Assembly: GCF_000381985.1 (NCBI RefSeq)
Contig: NZ_KB907337.1
Coordinates: forward strand, 75,697-139,696
Direction of reading: 5' to 3'
Length of the DNA: 64,000 nucleotides
Source: Novispirillum itersonii subsp. itersonii ATCC 12639
GTDB taxonomy: Bacteria; Pseudomonadota; Alphaproteobacteria; Rhodospirillales; Rhodospirillaceae
Shown here: positions 17,660 through 26,467 of the stretch, one piece after another
Layout: each line of letters begins with the position of its first letter
Numbering within the stretch: the first letter of the stretch is position 1
Made by a program: the position numbers and the translations under genes
Notes under the pieces: model-generated
Told to the model about the DNA's origin: nothing
What the model saw: the letters and a program-made list of their open reading frames with translations, nothing else
The model's database searches: none

Positions 17660-17916
17660 GGTGAATCCTTACGTAACGGGATGGTTATAACGGGGGATGG
17701 CGGGGGGTGTGCCTGAAAGCAGGCAAAGCGTCAATGCCGGTATATCTGCACCCCGGGATGCTTTAATTGGCTCGATAGCCGCAAAAATAGCATCTATATT
17801 GTTGAACCCGCTAAGGGCGTGATATCGGAAACGGGCAGTCAAGCCTTTATGGTCCGGCTGTCCTGTGTCTTTGCCAGCGCCCGCCGTATGCACACTTCTG
17901 TGAAGGGATGCCCCTG

Positions 17917-19599
17917 ATGACGCAGCTTCCCCCACCAGCGCCGGTCCATTGGTCCGAGGGGCTTCTGCTGATGCCGCAGCATTTCCAGCAGGCCTTCCTG
18001 CGGGCTGATCTGCTGTCGGCTTATCAGATGCGGGCGGTCTCGGCGTGGTCATGGGGCGTGCTGCGGCATGACTTTGACAGCCGGGTCTGGGGGCAGGGGG
18101 CCGTCAGCCTGACGGCGCTGGAAGCAATTCTGCCCGATGGCACGGTGATCCGGACTCCTGATCCGGCCTCTCCGGTGCCGTTGGCCGCGGTGCTTGACCA
18201 GTCAGACCCGGCCCGCCGGTCGTGGCTGGTCTGGCTGGCGCTGCCGCTGGGCGCAGCCCGGCTGGGGCTGATGCCCGGTGCGGCGACGGCGGCGGATCTG
18301 TCGCGCTTCCGGGTGGCGGAACAGGCGGCGGTTCCCGATGCCGTCAGCGGCGCGGGTGAAGCCGCCATCGCCCGCCTGGAGCCCAATGTCCGCCTGTGGG
18401 TCGGGGATCAGCTTCCCCCGGCGTTTACCGGCTTCCCGCTGGTGCGGGTGCTGCGGACGGCGGATGGCTTCCGGCCTGATCCGTCCTTCCTGCCCCCGGC
18501 CCTGCGGCTGTCGGCCCTGCCGCCGTTGCAGGAACGCTGCCGCCGTCTGTGCAGTGACCTGCGGGCGCAGGCCGACCGGCTGGTGGCACAGGCCGGGGGT
18601 GGGGTCACCGCGTTTGCGGCGGCCACCGTGCGCGATGTCCGGGGGATGGCAACCACGTTGGGGGCCTGTCTGCCGGTGCTGGAAGCGCTGGTTCTGGATG
18701 ATGATCCCCATCCGCGCCCCCTGCATCTGGCTTTGCTGGATGTGGCGGGGCGGGTTGCCTCGCTGCGTGAAGCCCTGATTCCGCCCCCCTTCAGCGGCTA
18801 TGATCACAATAATCCTCTGGCGGCCCTGTCTGAGGTGCTGGGGTTTGTTGAAGAAACCCTGCGTGCGCTGGGCCAGTCCAGCCGGGTGGTCCGCTTTACC
18901 CCGGCGGAAGACGGGTTCCGGCTGGCCGGGCATACGGTGCCGGTTTCCGGGACCGGGCGGATGGTGATTGCGGTGACCTGTCCGCAGGGGGTGGAGGAAT
19001 ACGCCGTCGAACGCTGGGTGCTGACCGCGACGGTCTGTGGCCGGTCCCGGCGGGATCTGGCCCGCAGCCACCGCCTGCTGGGGCTGCGCCGCGACCGTAT
19101 CGACCGTGACCCGTCGCTGGGGCTGGAGGCCCGGCGCGGTACGCTGCTGTTTACCCTGACCGGCGATGCCGGATGGTTCCGCGAGGATGATGCGCTGGTG
19201 ATCGGCAACCGGGCCCCGGATCAGGACGGACGCCCCGAAGAAATCGTGTTGCACCTGCCGCTGGAACAGCGGCCGCCGGAGCGTTCCGCCGACCGGCCGT
19301 CACTGGCGGAAAGGGCCGCCGCCGCCGCCGCTGAACGGGCCGGGGTCCGGGCCGCCGCCGCCGCGCCTGCCGCCGGTTTTGCGTCTCCTCCGCCCCCGGC
19401 CCCGGTGCGCCGCCCGGCCCCGCTGGAGGACCACTACGGTGCCCCGCCGCCGGATCAGCCGCCAGAACAACTATCCGGGCAGCTATCCGGGCACCCTTAT
19501 GATCCGTCGCCGGATCCGTTCGCGTGGCCGCAGCCCGAACGGCGGGAACCCCGCTTTCCGCCCCCGTTCTCAACCCTGCCGCCGGAAGAACCGCGATGA
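17917..19599 (+). CDS. tssK: T6SS baseplate protein TssK
   Basis: This 560-residue TssK links the T6SS baseplate to the membrane complex. The family start is clear: VHWSEGLLLMPQHFQQAFLRAD, with VAWSWGVL-like sequence following. The conserved body ends around residue 450. It is followed by about 110 residues rich in Ala, Pro and Arg (including short repeats of QLSG), which is longer than usual for the family. I chose the ATG at 17917, with GAAGGG upstream at normal spacing; an ATG nine bases earlier is also possible. The stop overlaps the tssL start (ATGA), so the two are translationally coupled. Confidence 0.95.
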   Translation: MTQLPPPAPVHWSEGLLLMPQHFQQAFLRADLLSAYQMRAVSAWSWGVLRHDFDSRVWGQGAVSLTALEAILPDGTVIRTPDPASPVPLAAVLDQSDPARRSWLVWLALPLGAARLGLMPGAATAADLSRFRVAEQAAVPDAVSGAGEAAIARLEPNVRLWVGDQLPPAFTGFPLVRVLRTADGFRPDPSFLPPALRLSALPPLQERCRRLCSDLRAQADRLVAQAGGGVTAFAAATVRDVRGMATTLGACLPVLEALVLDDDPHPRPLHLALLDVAGRVASLREALIPPPFSGYDHNNPLAALSEVLGFVEETLRALGQSSRVVRFTPAEDGFRLAGHTVPVSGTGRMVIAVTCPQGVEEYAVERWVLTATVCGRSRRDLARSHRLLGLRRDRIDRDPSLGLEARRGTLLFTLTGDAGWFREDDALVIGNRAPDQDGRPEEIVLHLPLEQRPPERSADRPSLAERAAAAAAERAGVRAAAAAPAAGFASPPPPAPVRRPAPLEDHYGAPPPDQPPEQLSGQLSGHPYDPSPDPFAWPQPERREPRFPPPFSTLPPEEPR

Positions 19600-20375
19600 C
19601 GGCGGCCGTGGCGGCAGGGGGGGCGGGGGGGCGGCTGTACGCCTTTTTCGTCCGCTTTCAGCAGGAGGTCCGGGAGGCCCTCTATCAGGCCCGCCGCCAG
19701 CCGGACGGGGCCCCGGAGGCATCCTCCGGCGGGGGGGATGTCATCCGGGCGATGGTGGCGACCATTCAGACCCGCCTGCTGGATCTGATAGTGCAGGAGG
19801 CGGAAGAGGTCTCCCGCACGGCCGGGGTTGCGGGCAGCGAGCAGTTTCATAAGGCGGCCTATGCGATGGTGGCGCTGACCGACGAGCTGTTTCTGTTCGG
19901 GCCGCCGTGGCCCGGGCGTGCGGTGTGGGAACTTGATCTGCTGGAGCTGCGGTACTGTGGCACAGCCCGCGCCGGGGAAATGCTGCCCCGGATGATGGAA
20001 GATCTGCTAAAGCGCGGTGACCGGCAGCAGGCGGAGCTGGCGGCGGTCTATCTGCTGGTCCTGACCGCAGGGTTTCAGGGCTGTTACCGCGCCGATGTGG
20101 CCTTTGGGGATCAGGCTGCCCGGGCCGGTCAGGCCCGGCTGACGGCCCTGACCGAAGCTCTTGCCCGCCGGGCTGCACCTGACATGACGGTCCAGCGTAT
20201 CGCCGGGCAGTCTTACAGCCATACGCTTGACCGTGGGGTGATCCGGCGGCTTCCCGCCGTGTCGCAATGGGTCTGGGCCTGTCTGCTGGCGGTGCTGGTG
20301 TATCTTCTGGTGTCCACCGCCGTGTGGCAATGGCTGACCGCCGATGTCCGCGCCATTCTGACACCGGGGGGGTAA
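19596..20375 (+). CDS. tssL: T6SS membrane protein TssL (DotU/IcmH family)
   Basis: This 259-residue inner-membrane protein of the T6SS trans-envelope complex has a cytoplasmic helical domain with the family motifs YAMVALTDELFLFGPPW and FQGCY, and one C-terminal transmembrane helix (about 225-247, WVWACLLAVLVYLLVSTAVW). It ends right after the helix, with no OmpA-like peptidoglycan-binding extension. In such systems a separate protein usually provides the wall anchor. It starts in the ATGA overlap with tssK, and tssM follows after three bases. Confidence 0.93.
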   Translation: MTAAVAAGGAGGRLYAFFVRFQQEVREALYQARRQPDGAPEASSGGGDVIRAMVATIQTRLLDLIVQEAEEVSRTAGVAGSEQFHKAAYAMVALTDELFLFGPPWPGRAVWELDLLELRYCGTARAGEMLPRMMEDLLKRGDRQQAELAAVYLLVLTAGFQGCYRADVAFGDQAARAGQARLTALTEALARRAAPDMTVQRIAGQSYSHTLDRGVIRRLPAVSQWVWACLLAVLVYLLVSTAVWQWLTADVRAILTPGG

Positions 20376-20378
20376 GGC

Positions 20379-23300
20379 ATGGGGCCGGTACTCGCAGATG
20401 TGCAGACCTATCTTCCCCTGCTGGGGGGCGGGGCGGTGGCGGCCGGGCTGCTGGCGCTGATCCTGCTGGTTCTGTCCCTGCGGAAGCAGGCTGCCGCCGC
20501 CAAGGCGCTGAAAGCGGCTTTTGCCCCGCTGCCGGTGCAGCCCCCGCCCCAGACCCAGCCCCAGACCGTACCGGTATCTGGGTCTGTTCCGGCAGACAGT
20601 CTGGCCGGGCAGTCCCCCTTTGCGACCGTTCTTGATCGTTCGCCGCAGATGGCCGATGACCTGCCGCTGATTTTGGTGCTGGGGGCCGAGGGATCGGGCA
20701 AGACAGCCCTGCTGCGGGGGGCCGGGGCGGCGGAGACCACACGCGGCTGGTGGGCCTTTGAAGGGGGGCTGGCCCTGCCGGTGCCGGGCGGGGTGACGCT
20801 GGCCGACAGTGACCGCGACTGGCGCCGGGTGCTTGACCGCCTGCGCCGCACCCGCCGTACCCGTCCGCTAGATGGGGTGGTGATTGCGGTTGCCGCCGAC
20901 CGGCTGCTCGCGGAGGGGGAGGATGTGGGGGCGGAAGCCCGCAGCGGCCTGATCCGCGAGGCAGCCCGCCTGTGGGAACGGCTGTCGCTGATCCAGACTG
21001 AACTGGGCATGGTGGTGCCGGTCAGTGTGGTGGTGACGCAAGGGCAGCGGATCCCCGGTTTTCAGGCCTTCTTCGGTCTTCTGGAACCGGCGGAACGGCA
21101 GCAGATGATTGGCTGGGCCAACCCGATGGGGGCCGAGGCGGTCTATACGGCGGACTGGGTGACGACAGCGGCGGAGAGCCTGTCAGCAGACCTCTACCGG
21201 GCTCAGGCCGGTCTGGCGGTGCGGGCACAGCAACGGTTGCAGCTGTCGGGCAATGCCGGGATGACCGAAGCTGATCTGCTGCGTGTCGGGGGGCTGATTC
21301 AGTGTCCGTCACGGGTGCAGGGGGTGATTACGGCGCTGGAGGGCTGGCTGGGCACACTGTTCAGCCCGACCGCTTACGTTGACAGTCTGTGCTGGCGCGG
21401 GGTCTGGGTGACCGGACAGGTGAAGTCGGATGGACCGGTCATTCTGTCTGCGGATCTGTTCCGTCAGAAGATCCTGCCAGAGCGGGCGCTGGCCCGCCCG
21501 GCCCACCGCGCCCAGCGGATGATGGCCCGCAACGAACAGATCATCCGCCGCACCCTGCTGGCCACCTGTGTGGCGGCAGCCTGCGGGCTGGCATGGACGG
21601 CCTGGGATCAGGACAGCGAATTTGACAGTCTGGAACCGCTGTTGAAACAGATCAGCAGTGATCTGCAGGGGCAGGCCCGCAGTGCCGGTCCGGGGGCTGA
21701 CGGATCATTGGCGACGCAGGAACAGTCTGCCCGTATTCTGCTGGATGCGATGGAACGGGTCGATGCCGGGCGCATTGGGTCCATCCTGATTCCCGCGTCC
21801 TGGAACCGGTCTGTCCAGCATGCGATGGAAGGCTATGTGGTTAAGGGCTTTACCGCCATTGTCATGTCGGCGATGCGCCGGGCGCTGGACCTGCAGATCA
21901 CCGAGGCACTGTCGGAACAGACCCTGACCGCGCCGGTTGATGCGGATCTTCTGACCGACGGTCAGCCAGCGGCTCAGGTCCGCTTTACCCGGTTTATGGA
22001 TCTTCTGGACGATGCTGATGCCGATATCCGCTCGTTCAACCGGCTGGGCGGGGAAGGCGGGGTTGCGGATCTGGTGCCGCTGGCCAAGTCCCTGCTGGGC
22101 TATACAATCCGCAGCCGCGAAGCCAATCCGCTGGTCATCCGGGCCATCAGCATGGTGCGGGAAGATCCCTATCTGATCTCTGAGGCCGACCGCAGCCGGG
22201 CTGCCCGCATGGTGGCCCTGCACGCCAGCGCCCAGACCGACGCCCTGACCGGGCGTGGATCACTGGAACAGGCCGTGACAGGGGTGATGGCAGTCGATGG
22301 GGAAAGCATGCGCCACCCTGCCGGGGTGGAGGCTGCCGTCGCCTCGGTCGATAGGCTGCGCACTCTGCTGACGCAGGGATGGACCCTGCCGGTTCAGCGC
22401 GGGCGGCTGGAGCCGGGTGATACCCTCTCAATTCTGATCAAACGGGTGGGGGACAACAGTTTTCTGGGGCCGGAAGAACAGACCCGCCTGTCGCTTCATT
22501 TCGGGACCGTCACCGCCCGCTACCGCGAAGATCTGCTGTCACGGCAGACCCGCAGCGCCGGGCCGGTGCTGGTGGCCCGGCCGGTGACCGGGCTGCTGAC
22601 CCCGGGGGACGGAATTCTGGCGTTGACCGCGACCTTGCAGGCCTTTTTGCAGACCCCCTTCATGCAGGCCCGGCGGGGTGGGCGGGTCGAGACCACCGCC
22701 CCCGCCGGATGGGATTCCGCCGTGCTGGAACAGGGGCTTGATCTGTACCGGACCTATGGGCAGTGGACCACACAGGATGCGGCGCTGATCCAGTCTCCGC
22801 TGCGTGACCGGCTGATCGTGGCCGGGCAGGAAGCGACTGCCGCTGCCCTGCGCCGCCAGATCGGCGCGGCCCGTCTGGCCCTGCCGATGGAAGGGGCCGA
22901 CAGCCGGGCGGAAGCCTTTGCCCGTCAGGCGGAGCTGTTTTCGCTGGTGCGGGCAGCGCTGACGGCCCTGAACGATGCCAGCGGTGCCGCCGGGCTGGCA
23001 CAGGCCTCACGCGGGACGGCCTTTGCCGTGCTGGCCCATGCTGACAGCCGCTTTACCCAGAGTGCCCTGTACCAGCCCCCGGGGCTGGCCCAGCTTGATT
23101 ACTGGAACGGTATGCCTTCGGCGATGGAGGTGCTGTATGGCGTCCCCGATGCCGCCGGGCTGAACACGTATCTTGAAACGCAGGCGGCGGCACTGCGCCA
23201 TACGGTGCTGGATCTGGGCGGGGCGGCATGGCTGTACCTGAGTCAGGATGCCGGATCGCTGTCTGCCGATGACGGTCAACGGCGTCTTCTGCGGTCGTGG

Positions 23301-24377
23301 GCGCGGCTGTATCCGCAGACGGCGGCTTATTTTGCCGGGCAGGGTAGCACGGTACGCGATCTGACCGCCTATCTGGCGACAGTCTTACCGGGTATCACCG
23401 GCCCGGCCTGCGGCGAAAAGCTGCCGGATCTGGCCGGAACCGACCCCACCGGCGATTATTTCCTTGAACGGCGGCAGACGCTGCAAACGGCCCTGTGGAG
23501 CCGGTGCGACCAGCTGAACGGCGGCGGCGGACAGGTGACGACCGCCTATTCGTCGATGGCAGCGCTGTTCAATCACACTCTCGGCGGGCGGTATCCCTTC
23601 ACGCAGGCCCCGAATGGGGCCGGTCTGCCAGCGGTGACGCCGGATGATCTGCGCGCCTTCTTCCGGCTGTGGGATGGATCGGTGCCACGCTTTGCGGCAG
23701 AAATTGACCGGCGCGGCATGGCGCAGGCTGACCGGCTGGCGGCCCGGGCCTTTATCAGCCGTATGCAGGCGGTGCGGTCATTCTTCGGCCCGTGGCTGAC
23801 GGCGGTGGATGGCAGCCCGGCCCCGGCGGTGACGCTGACCCCGCGCTGGCGCGCCGACCGCAAGCAGGAGCGGAACGCCAACCAGATCCTTGACTGGAGC
23901 ATGATGGTCGGGCCGGAAGCGGTGCCCAACGATGGTCTGACGGCGGCATGGAGCTATGGCGAGCCGGTCGGCCTGACCTTGCGCTGGGCGAAAGACAGCC
24001 CGCAGCTGCCGGTCGGGGCCGGGCCGGATCTGACCGCACAGGTGATCTATCAGGACCCGTGGGCGCTGGTGTCGCTGTTGCGCACCCATCAGGTGCAGGG
24101 CAGCACAGGGGCTCTGCTGTTTGATGTGGCGATCCGTCCGGCGGTGACCGGGGCCGTGCAGCCGGGGGGCCGCCCGGCGGTGGAGCCGCAGGTGACACAG
24201 GCCCGGGTCTCGCTGGGGCTGGGGCTGACGGTTCCCGGTGCCGATGGCAAACCGACACCGCTGCTGCTGCCGGAGTTTCCGGTGACGGCGCCGGTTCTGT
24301 CCCCGTTGCCGTCCGCCGGGGGCTCTTCTGCCCTGACCGGGGGCTCTTCTGCCCTGAAAGGAGCGCAGGCCCGATGA
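20379..24377 (+). CDS. tssM: T6SS membrane protein TssM (IcmF family)
   Basis: This 1332-residue inner-membrane protein connects TssL to the outer-membrane lipoprotein TssJ. A hydrophobic segment at about 14-35 is followed by a cytoplasmic NTPase-like domain with an intact Walker A (GAEGSGKT, about 102-109), a second hydrophobic segment (about 390-408), and a large periplasmic region to the end. I see only two clear membrane spans, whereas many TssM proteins have three. The tail contains a perfect 21-bp tandem duplication encoding GGSSALT and GGSSALK. The gene overlaps tssA by four bases. Confidence 0.95.
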   Translation: MGPVLADVQTYLPLLGGGAVAAGLLALILLVLSLRKQAAAAKALKAAFAPLPVQPPPQTQPQTVPVSGSVPADSLAGQSPFATVLDRSPQMADDLPLILVLGAEGSGKTALLRGAGAAETTRGWWAFEGGLALPVPGGVTLADSDRDWRRVLDRLRRTRRTRPLDGVVIAVAADRLLAEGEDVGAEARSGLIREAARLWERLSLIQTELGMVVPVSVVVTQGQRIPGFQAFFGLLEPAERQQMIGWANPMGAEAVYTADWVTTAAESLSADLYRAQAGLAVRAQQRLQLSGNAGMTEADLLRVGGLIQCPSRVQGVITALEGWLGTLFSPTAYVDSLCWRGVWVTGQVKSDGPVILSADLFRQKILPERALARPAHRAQRMMARNEQIIRRTLLATCVAAACGLAWTAWDQDSEFDSLEPLLKQISSDLQGQARSAGPGADGSLATQEQSARILLDAMERVDAGRIGSILIPASWNRSVQHAMEGYVVKGFTAIVMSAMRRALDLQITEALSEQTLTAPVDADLLTDGQPAAQVRFTRFMDLLDDADADIRSFNRLGGEGGVADLVPLAKSLLGYTIRSREANPLVIRAISMVREDPYLISEADRSRAARMVALHASAQTDALTGRGSLEQAVTGVMAVDGESMRHPAGVEAAVASVDRLRTLLTQGWTLPVQRGRLEPGDTLSILIKRVGDNSFLGPEEQTRLSLHFGTVTARYREDLLSRQTRSAGPVLVARPVTGLLTPGDGILALTATLQAFLQTPFMQARRGGRVETTAPAGWDSAVLEQGLDLYRTYGQWTTQDAALIQSPLRDRLIVAGQEATAAALRRQIGAARLALPMEGADSRAEAFARQAELFSLVRAALTALNDASGAAGLAQASRGTAFAVLAHADSRFTQSALYQPPGLAQLDYWNGMPSAMEVLYGVPDAAGLNTYLETQAAALRHTVLDLGGAAWLYLSQDAGSLSADDGQRRLLRSWARLYPQTAAYFAGQGSTVRDLTAYLATVLPGITGPACGEKLPDLAGTDPTGDYFLERRQTLQTALWSRCDQLNGGGGQVTTAYSSMAALFNHTLGGRYPFTQAPNGAGLPAVTPDDLRAFFRLWDGSVPRFAAEIDRRGMAQADRLAARAFISRMQAVRSFFGPWLTAVDGSPAPAVTLTPRWRADRKQERNANQILDWSMMVGPEAVPNDGLTAAWSYGEPVGLTLRWAKDSPQLPVGAGPDLTAQVIYQDPWALVSLLRTHQVQGSTGALLFDVAIRPAVTGAVQPGGRPAVEPQVTQARVSLGLGLTVPGADGKPTPLLLPEFPVTAPVLSPLPSAGGSSALTGGSSALKGAQAR
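24316..24357 (+). repeat. 21-bp perfect tandem duplication in the tssM tail
   Basis: Two adjacent identical 21-bp copies (24316-24336 and 24337-24357) encode the heptapeptide GGSSALT followed by GGSSALK near the TssM C-terminus. In-frame unit length means copy-number change would alter only the tail length. Confidence 0.85.
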
Positions 24378-25567
24378 ATGCCGCCGCATCCCCTTACATT
24401 CTGACATTGGAAAATCCGTCGGTGCTGGCGGCGCTGCCACCGCCCCCGTTAGAGGCCGCAGGGTCGCCCGATGCCGCCCTGCCGGAGTTTCTCGACCGTC
24501 TGCGGCTGCCGGTCAGCGCCGATGCCCCCTGTGGGCCGCATCTGCTGCTGGAAGGGACCCATCAGGCGATCCGGGATGCCCGGCAGGCCGATAACCCACG
24601 CCTGTCGCAGGGAATCTGGCAGCGCGACCTGAAGGTGGCAGACTGGTTCCGGGTGCGGGATCTGTCGCGGTCCGCGCTGCTGGACCGCAGCCGGGACCTG
24701 CTGCTGGCGCTGTGGCTGACGGAGGCATGGGGGCATCTGCACGGCTTTTCCGGCATCGCCGCCGGGATCCGGGTCTGTCTGACCCTTCAGCAGACATTCG
24801 GCGTGGCTTTGCACCCGTGCCGGCATGACCCGGATGATGATCATCCGATGCAGGCGGCGGTGGAATGGGCCAACCGCAACCTGACCGATCTGGTCCAGCA
24901 TCTGCCGCTGCTCCCCTGCGCGGGCAGCAGCGGCGATATCGGGGCGCTGTGTTTTCTTGATCACGAGGCGGCGCGCACCCGCAAGGCCCGCCCGGGGGAG
25001 GTCACTTCTTTCCTGACAGCCGATCAGGCCCGGGCTGTGCTGGAGGCTGCCCCATCCGACCTGCTGCTGGCCCGTCTGGTGACCGCCGGTCAGGCGGCGG
25101 ATGCGGTGGCGGACTGGGCTGCGGCGATCCCGGATCTGATGACGGGATACGAAGCCAGCCTTGGCAGTCTGCGGACCACGCTTGACCAGATCGTCAAATT
25201 GCTCCGGCAGGAATGCGACCGGCGCGGCCTTAACCCGGATGGACTGGATGACCTGATGCAGCCTGAAGATGACCTGCCTGCCGCCGCCGTCACGACGGAG
25301 ACACCTGCCGCCGGTCCGGCGGAGGAGGCCAGAGCTGCCGGCGGGCTGACCGGCCCGGTGACCACGCGGGAAGAGGCCTACCGTGCGTTGGAACAGATTG
25401 CCGACTTCCTGATGCGGCAGGAGCCGCACAGCCCGGTGCCTTACATGCTGCGCCGCGCCCACCGCTGGGGCCAGATGCCGCTCTCTGATCTGCTGACGGA
25501 ACTGTCGCGGCAGGGTATCGGGCTGGTGGAGCTGTCCGGTCTGCTCGACCTGAACGGTGAGCGATGA
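24374..25567 (+). CDS. tssA: T6SS protein TssA (ImpA family)
   Basis: This 397-residue protein has the ImpA N-terminal domain (about 40-170, with ISADAPCG-like sequence DAPCGPHL and the motif LLLALWLTEAWGHLHGFSGIAAG). A divergent middle region follows, then a C-terminal segment (about 335-395) with REEAYRALEQIADFLMRQEP and SPVPYMLRRAHRWG, typical of the TssA forms that cap and prime tail-sheath assembly. It is the last gene of the tssK-L-M-A unit. An AT-rich gap of 259 bases follows before tssB. Confidence 0.93.
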   Translation: MNAAASPYILTLENPSVLAALPPPPLEAAGSPDAALPEFLDRLRLPVSADAPCGPHLLLEGTHQAIRDARQADNPRLSQGIWQRDLKVADWFRVRDLSRSALLDRSRDLLLALWLTEAWGHLHGFSGIAAGIRVCLTLQQTFGVALHPCRHDPDDDHPMQAAVEWANRNLTDLVQHLPLLPCAGSSGDIGALCFLDHEAARTRKARPGEVTSFLTADQARAVLEAAPSDLLLARLVTAGQAADAVADWAAAIPDLMTGYEASLGSLRTTLDQIVKLLRQECDRRGLNPDGLDDLMQPEDDLPAAAVTTETPAAGPAEEARAAGGLTGPVTTREEAYRALEQIADFLMRQEPHSPVPYMLRRAHRWGQMPLSDLLTELSRQGIGLVELSGLLDLNGER

Positions 25568-25826
25568 GAGCGGACAGAACAAGTCCCGGTTACGGTCGCC
25601 TTTTCTTAATGTCTATTGAGAGATATCGGGAAAACTTAATCGCTAAAAGTGTTTTTGTTTGTTAAAAATAACCGCAGAGAGTCTCTTTGGACGTTCCAGA
25701 TACCGTTGTTGAGCCTGCCCGGTTCAGATCCGTTCCTGCCGTGTAAAGACCGGGGGAGAAAGGTCGGGGGCAGGGCCGTTCCGGCATACCGTCTTCACCC
25801 TCTATCCAGCCTCTAAGGGGGGCGCC
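25568..25826 (+). promoter_or_regulatory. AT-rich gap upstream of tssB, probable promoter region
   Basis: The 259-base spacer divides the T6SS locus into two units. Its part at 25600-25675 is AT-rich, with runs such as gtttttgtttgttaaaaataac. This is the likely promoter region of the tssB-to-SPOR operon. I found no sigma-54 GG-N10-GC element and no complete LexA box. Confidence 0.5.
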
Positions 25827-26444
25827 ATGACCGCAGCCTTCGTAGACAATTTCCAGCACCGCCTCGGCAAGATCCGTCCGCCGCGTGTGCAGATCACCTA
25901 TGACGTGGAAATCGGTAATGCCTCGGAAAAGCTGAGCCTGCCGTTCGTCATGGGGATCATGGCCGATCTGACCGGCGATGCTGATGCCCGCAAGGCCCTG
26001 CCGAAACTGAAGGAACGTAAGTTTGCGGAAATCGACCGCGACACCTTCGGCGCGGTGATGAAAAAAAGCACCCCGACCCTGAAAAAGGCGGTGGAGGTGA
26101 CCACCACCGGGGCGGATGGCAAGGCTGTGACCGCCAAACTGCCGCTGGCGCTGACGTTTGAGAGCATGACCGATTTCACCCCGTCCGGGCTGACCGCAAA
26201 AATCCCCGAGATGGCGGCCCTGCTGCACAAGCGTTCGGTGCTGCGCGACCTGCAAAGCCGTCTGGATGGCAACGACACCCTGATGGATGTGCTGCTGGAG
26301 CTGGCGGCAACCCCGGATGAGAAGAAGGCGCTGCTCGACAAGATCGCGGCCCTGCATCCGCCCGCCAAAGATGTGCCGGGCCTGACGGACGGCAGCAAGC
26401 CCGATGCGACCCCCCCCGATAACGGCACCCCGGCCGCCACCTGA
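25827..26444 (+). CDS. tssB: T6SS sheath small subunit TssB (VipA)
   Basis: This 205-residue protein, with TssC, forms the contractile sheath. Diagnostic sequences are RPPRVQITYDVEIGNASEK near the start, LPFVMGIMADLTGD, and the terminal helix region DTLMDVLLELAATPDEKKALLDKI. The C-terminal 35 residues are Pro/Asp-rich and longer than the core family. It is the first gene of the second T6SS unit, and tssC follows after 23 bases with a ggag ribosome site. Confidence 0.96.
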   Translation: MTAAFVDNFQHRLGKIRPPRVQITYDVEIGNASEKLSLPFVMGIMADLTGDADARKALPKLKERKFAEIDRDTFGAVMKKSTPTLKKAVEVTTTGADGKAVTAKLPLALTFESMTDFTPSGLTAKIPEMAALLHKRSVLRDLQSRLDGNDTLMDVLLELAATPDEKKALLDKIAALHPPAKDVPGLTDGSKPDATPPDNGTPAAT

Positions 26445-26467
26445 TCCCGCCAGCTCGGAGACGACAG

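Noticed and set aside
25720-25738. GTTC-N6-GTTC upstream of tssB as a possible LexA box
   Set aside because: The spacing is six, not seven; the alphaproteobacterial LexA box needs seven bases between the half-sites.
25568-25826. Sigma-54 promoter upstream of tssB
   Set aside because: No TGGCAC-N5-TTGCA-like element was found in the gap despite a search on both strands by eye.
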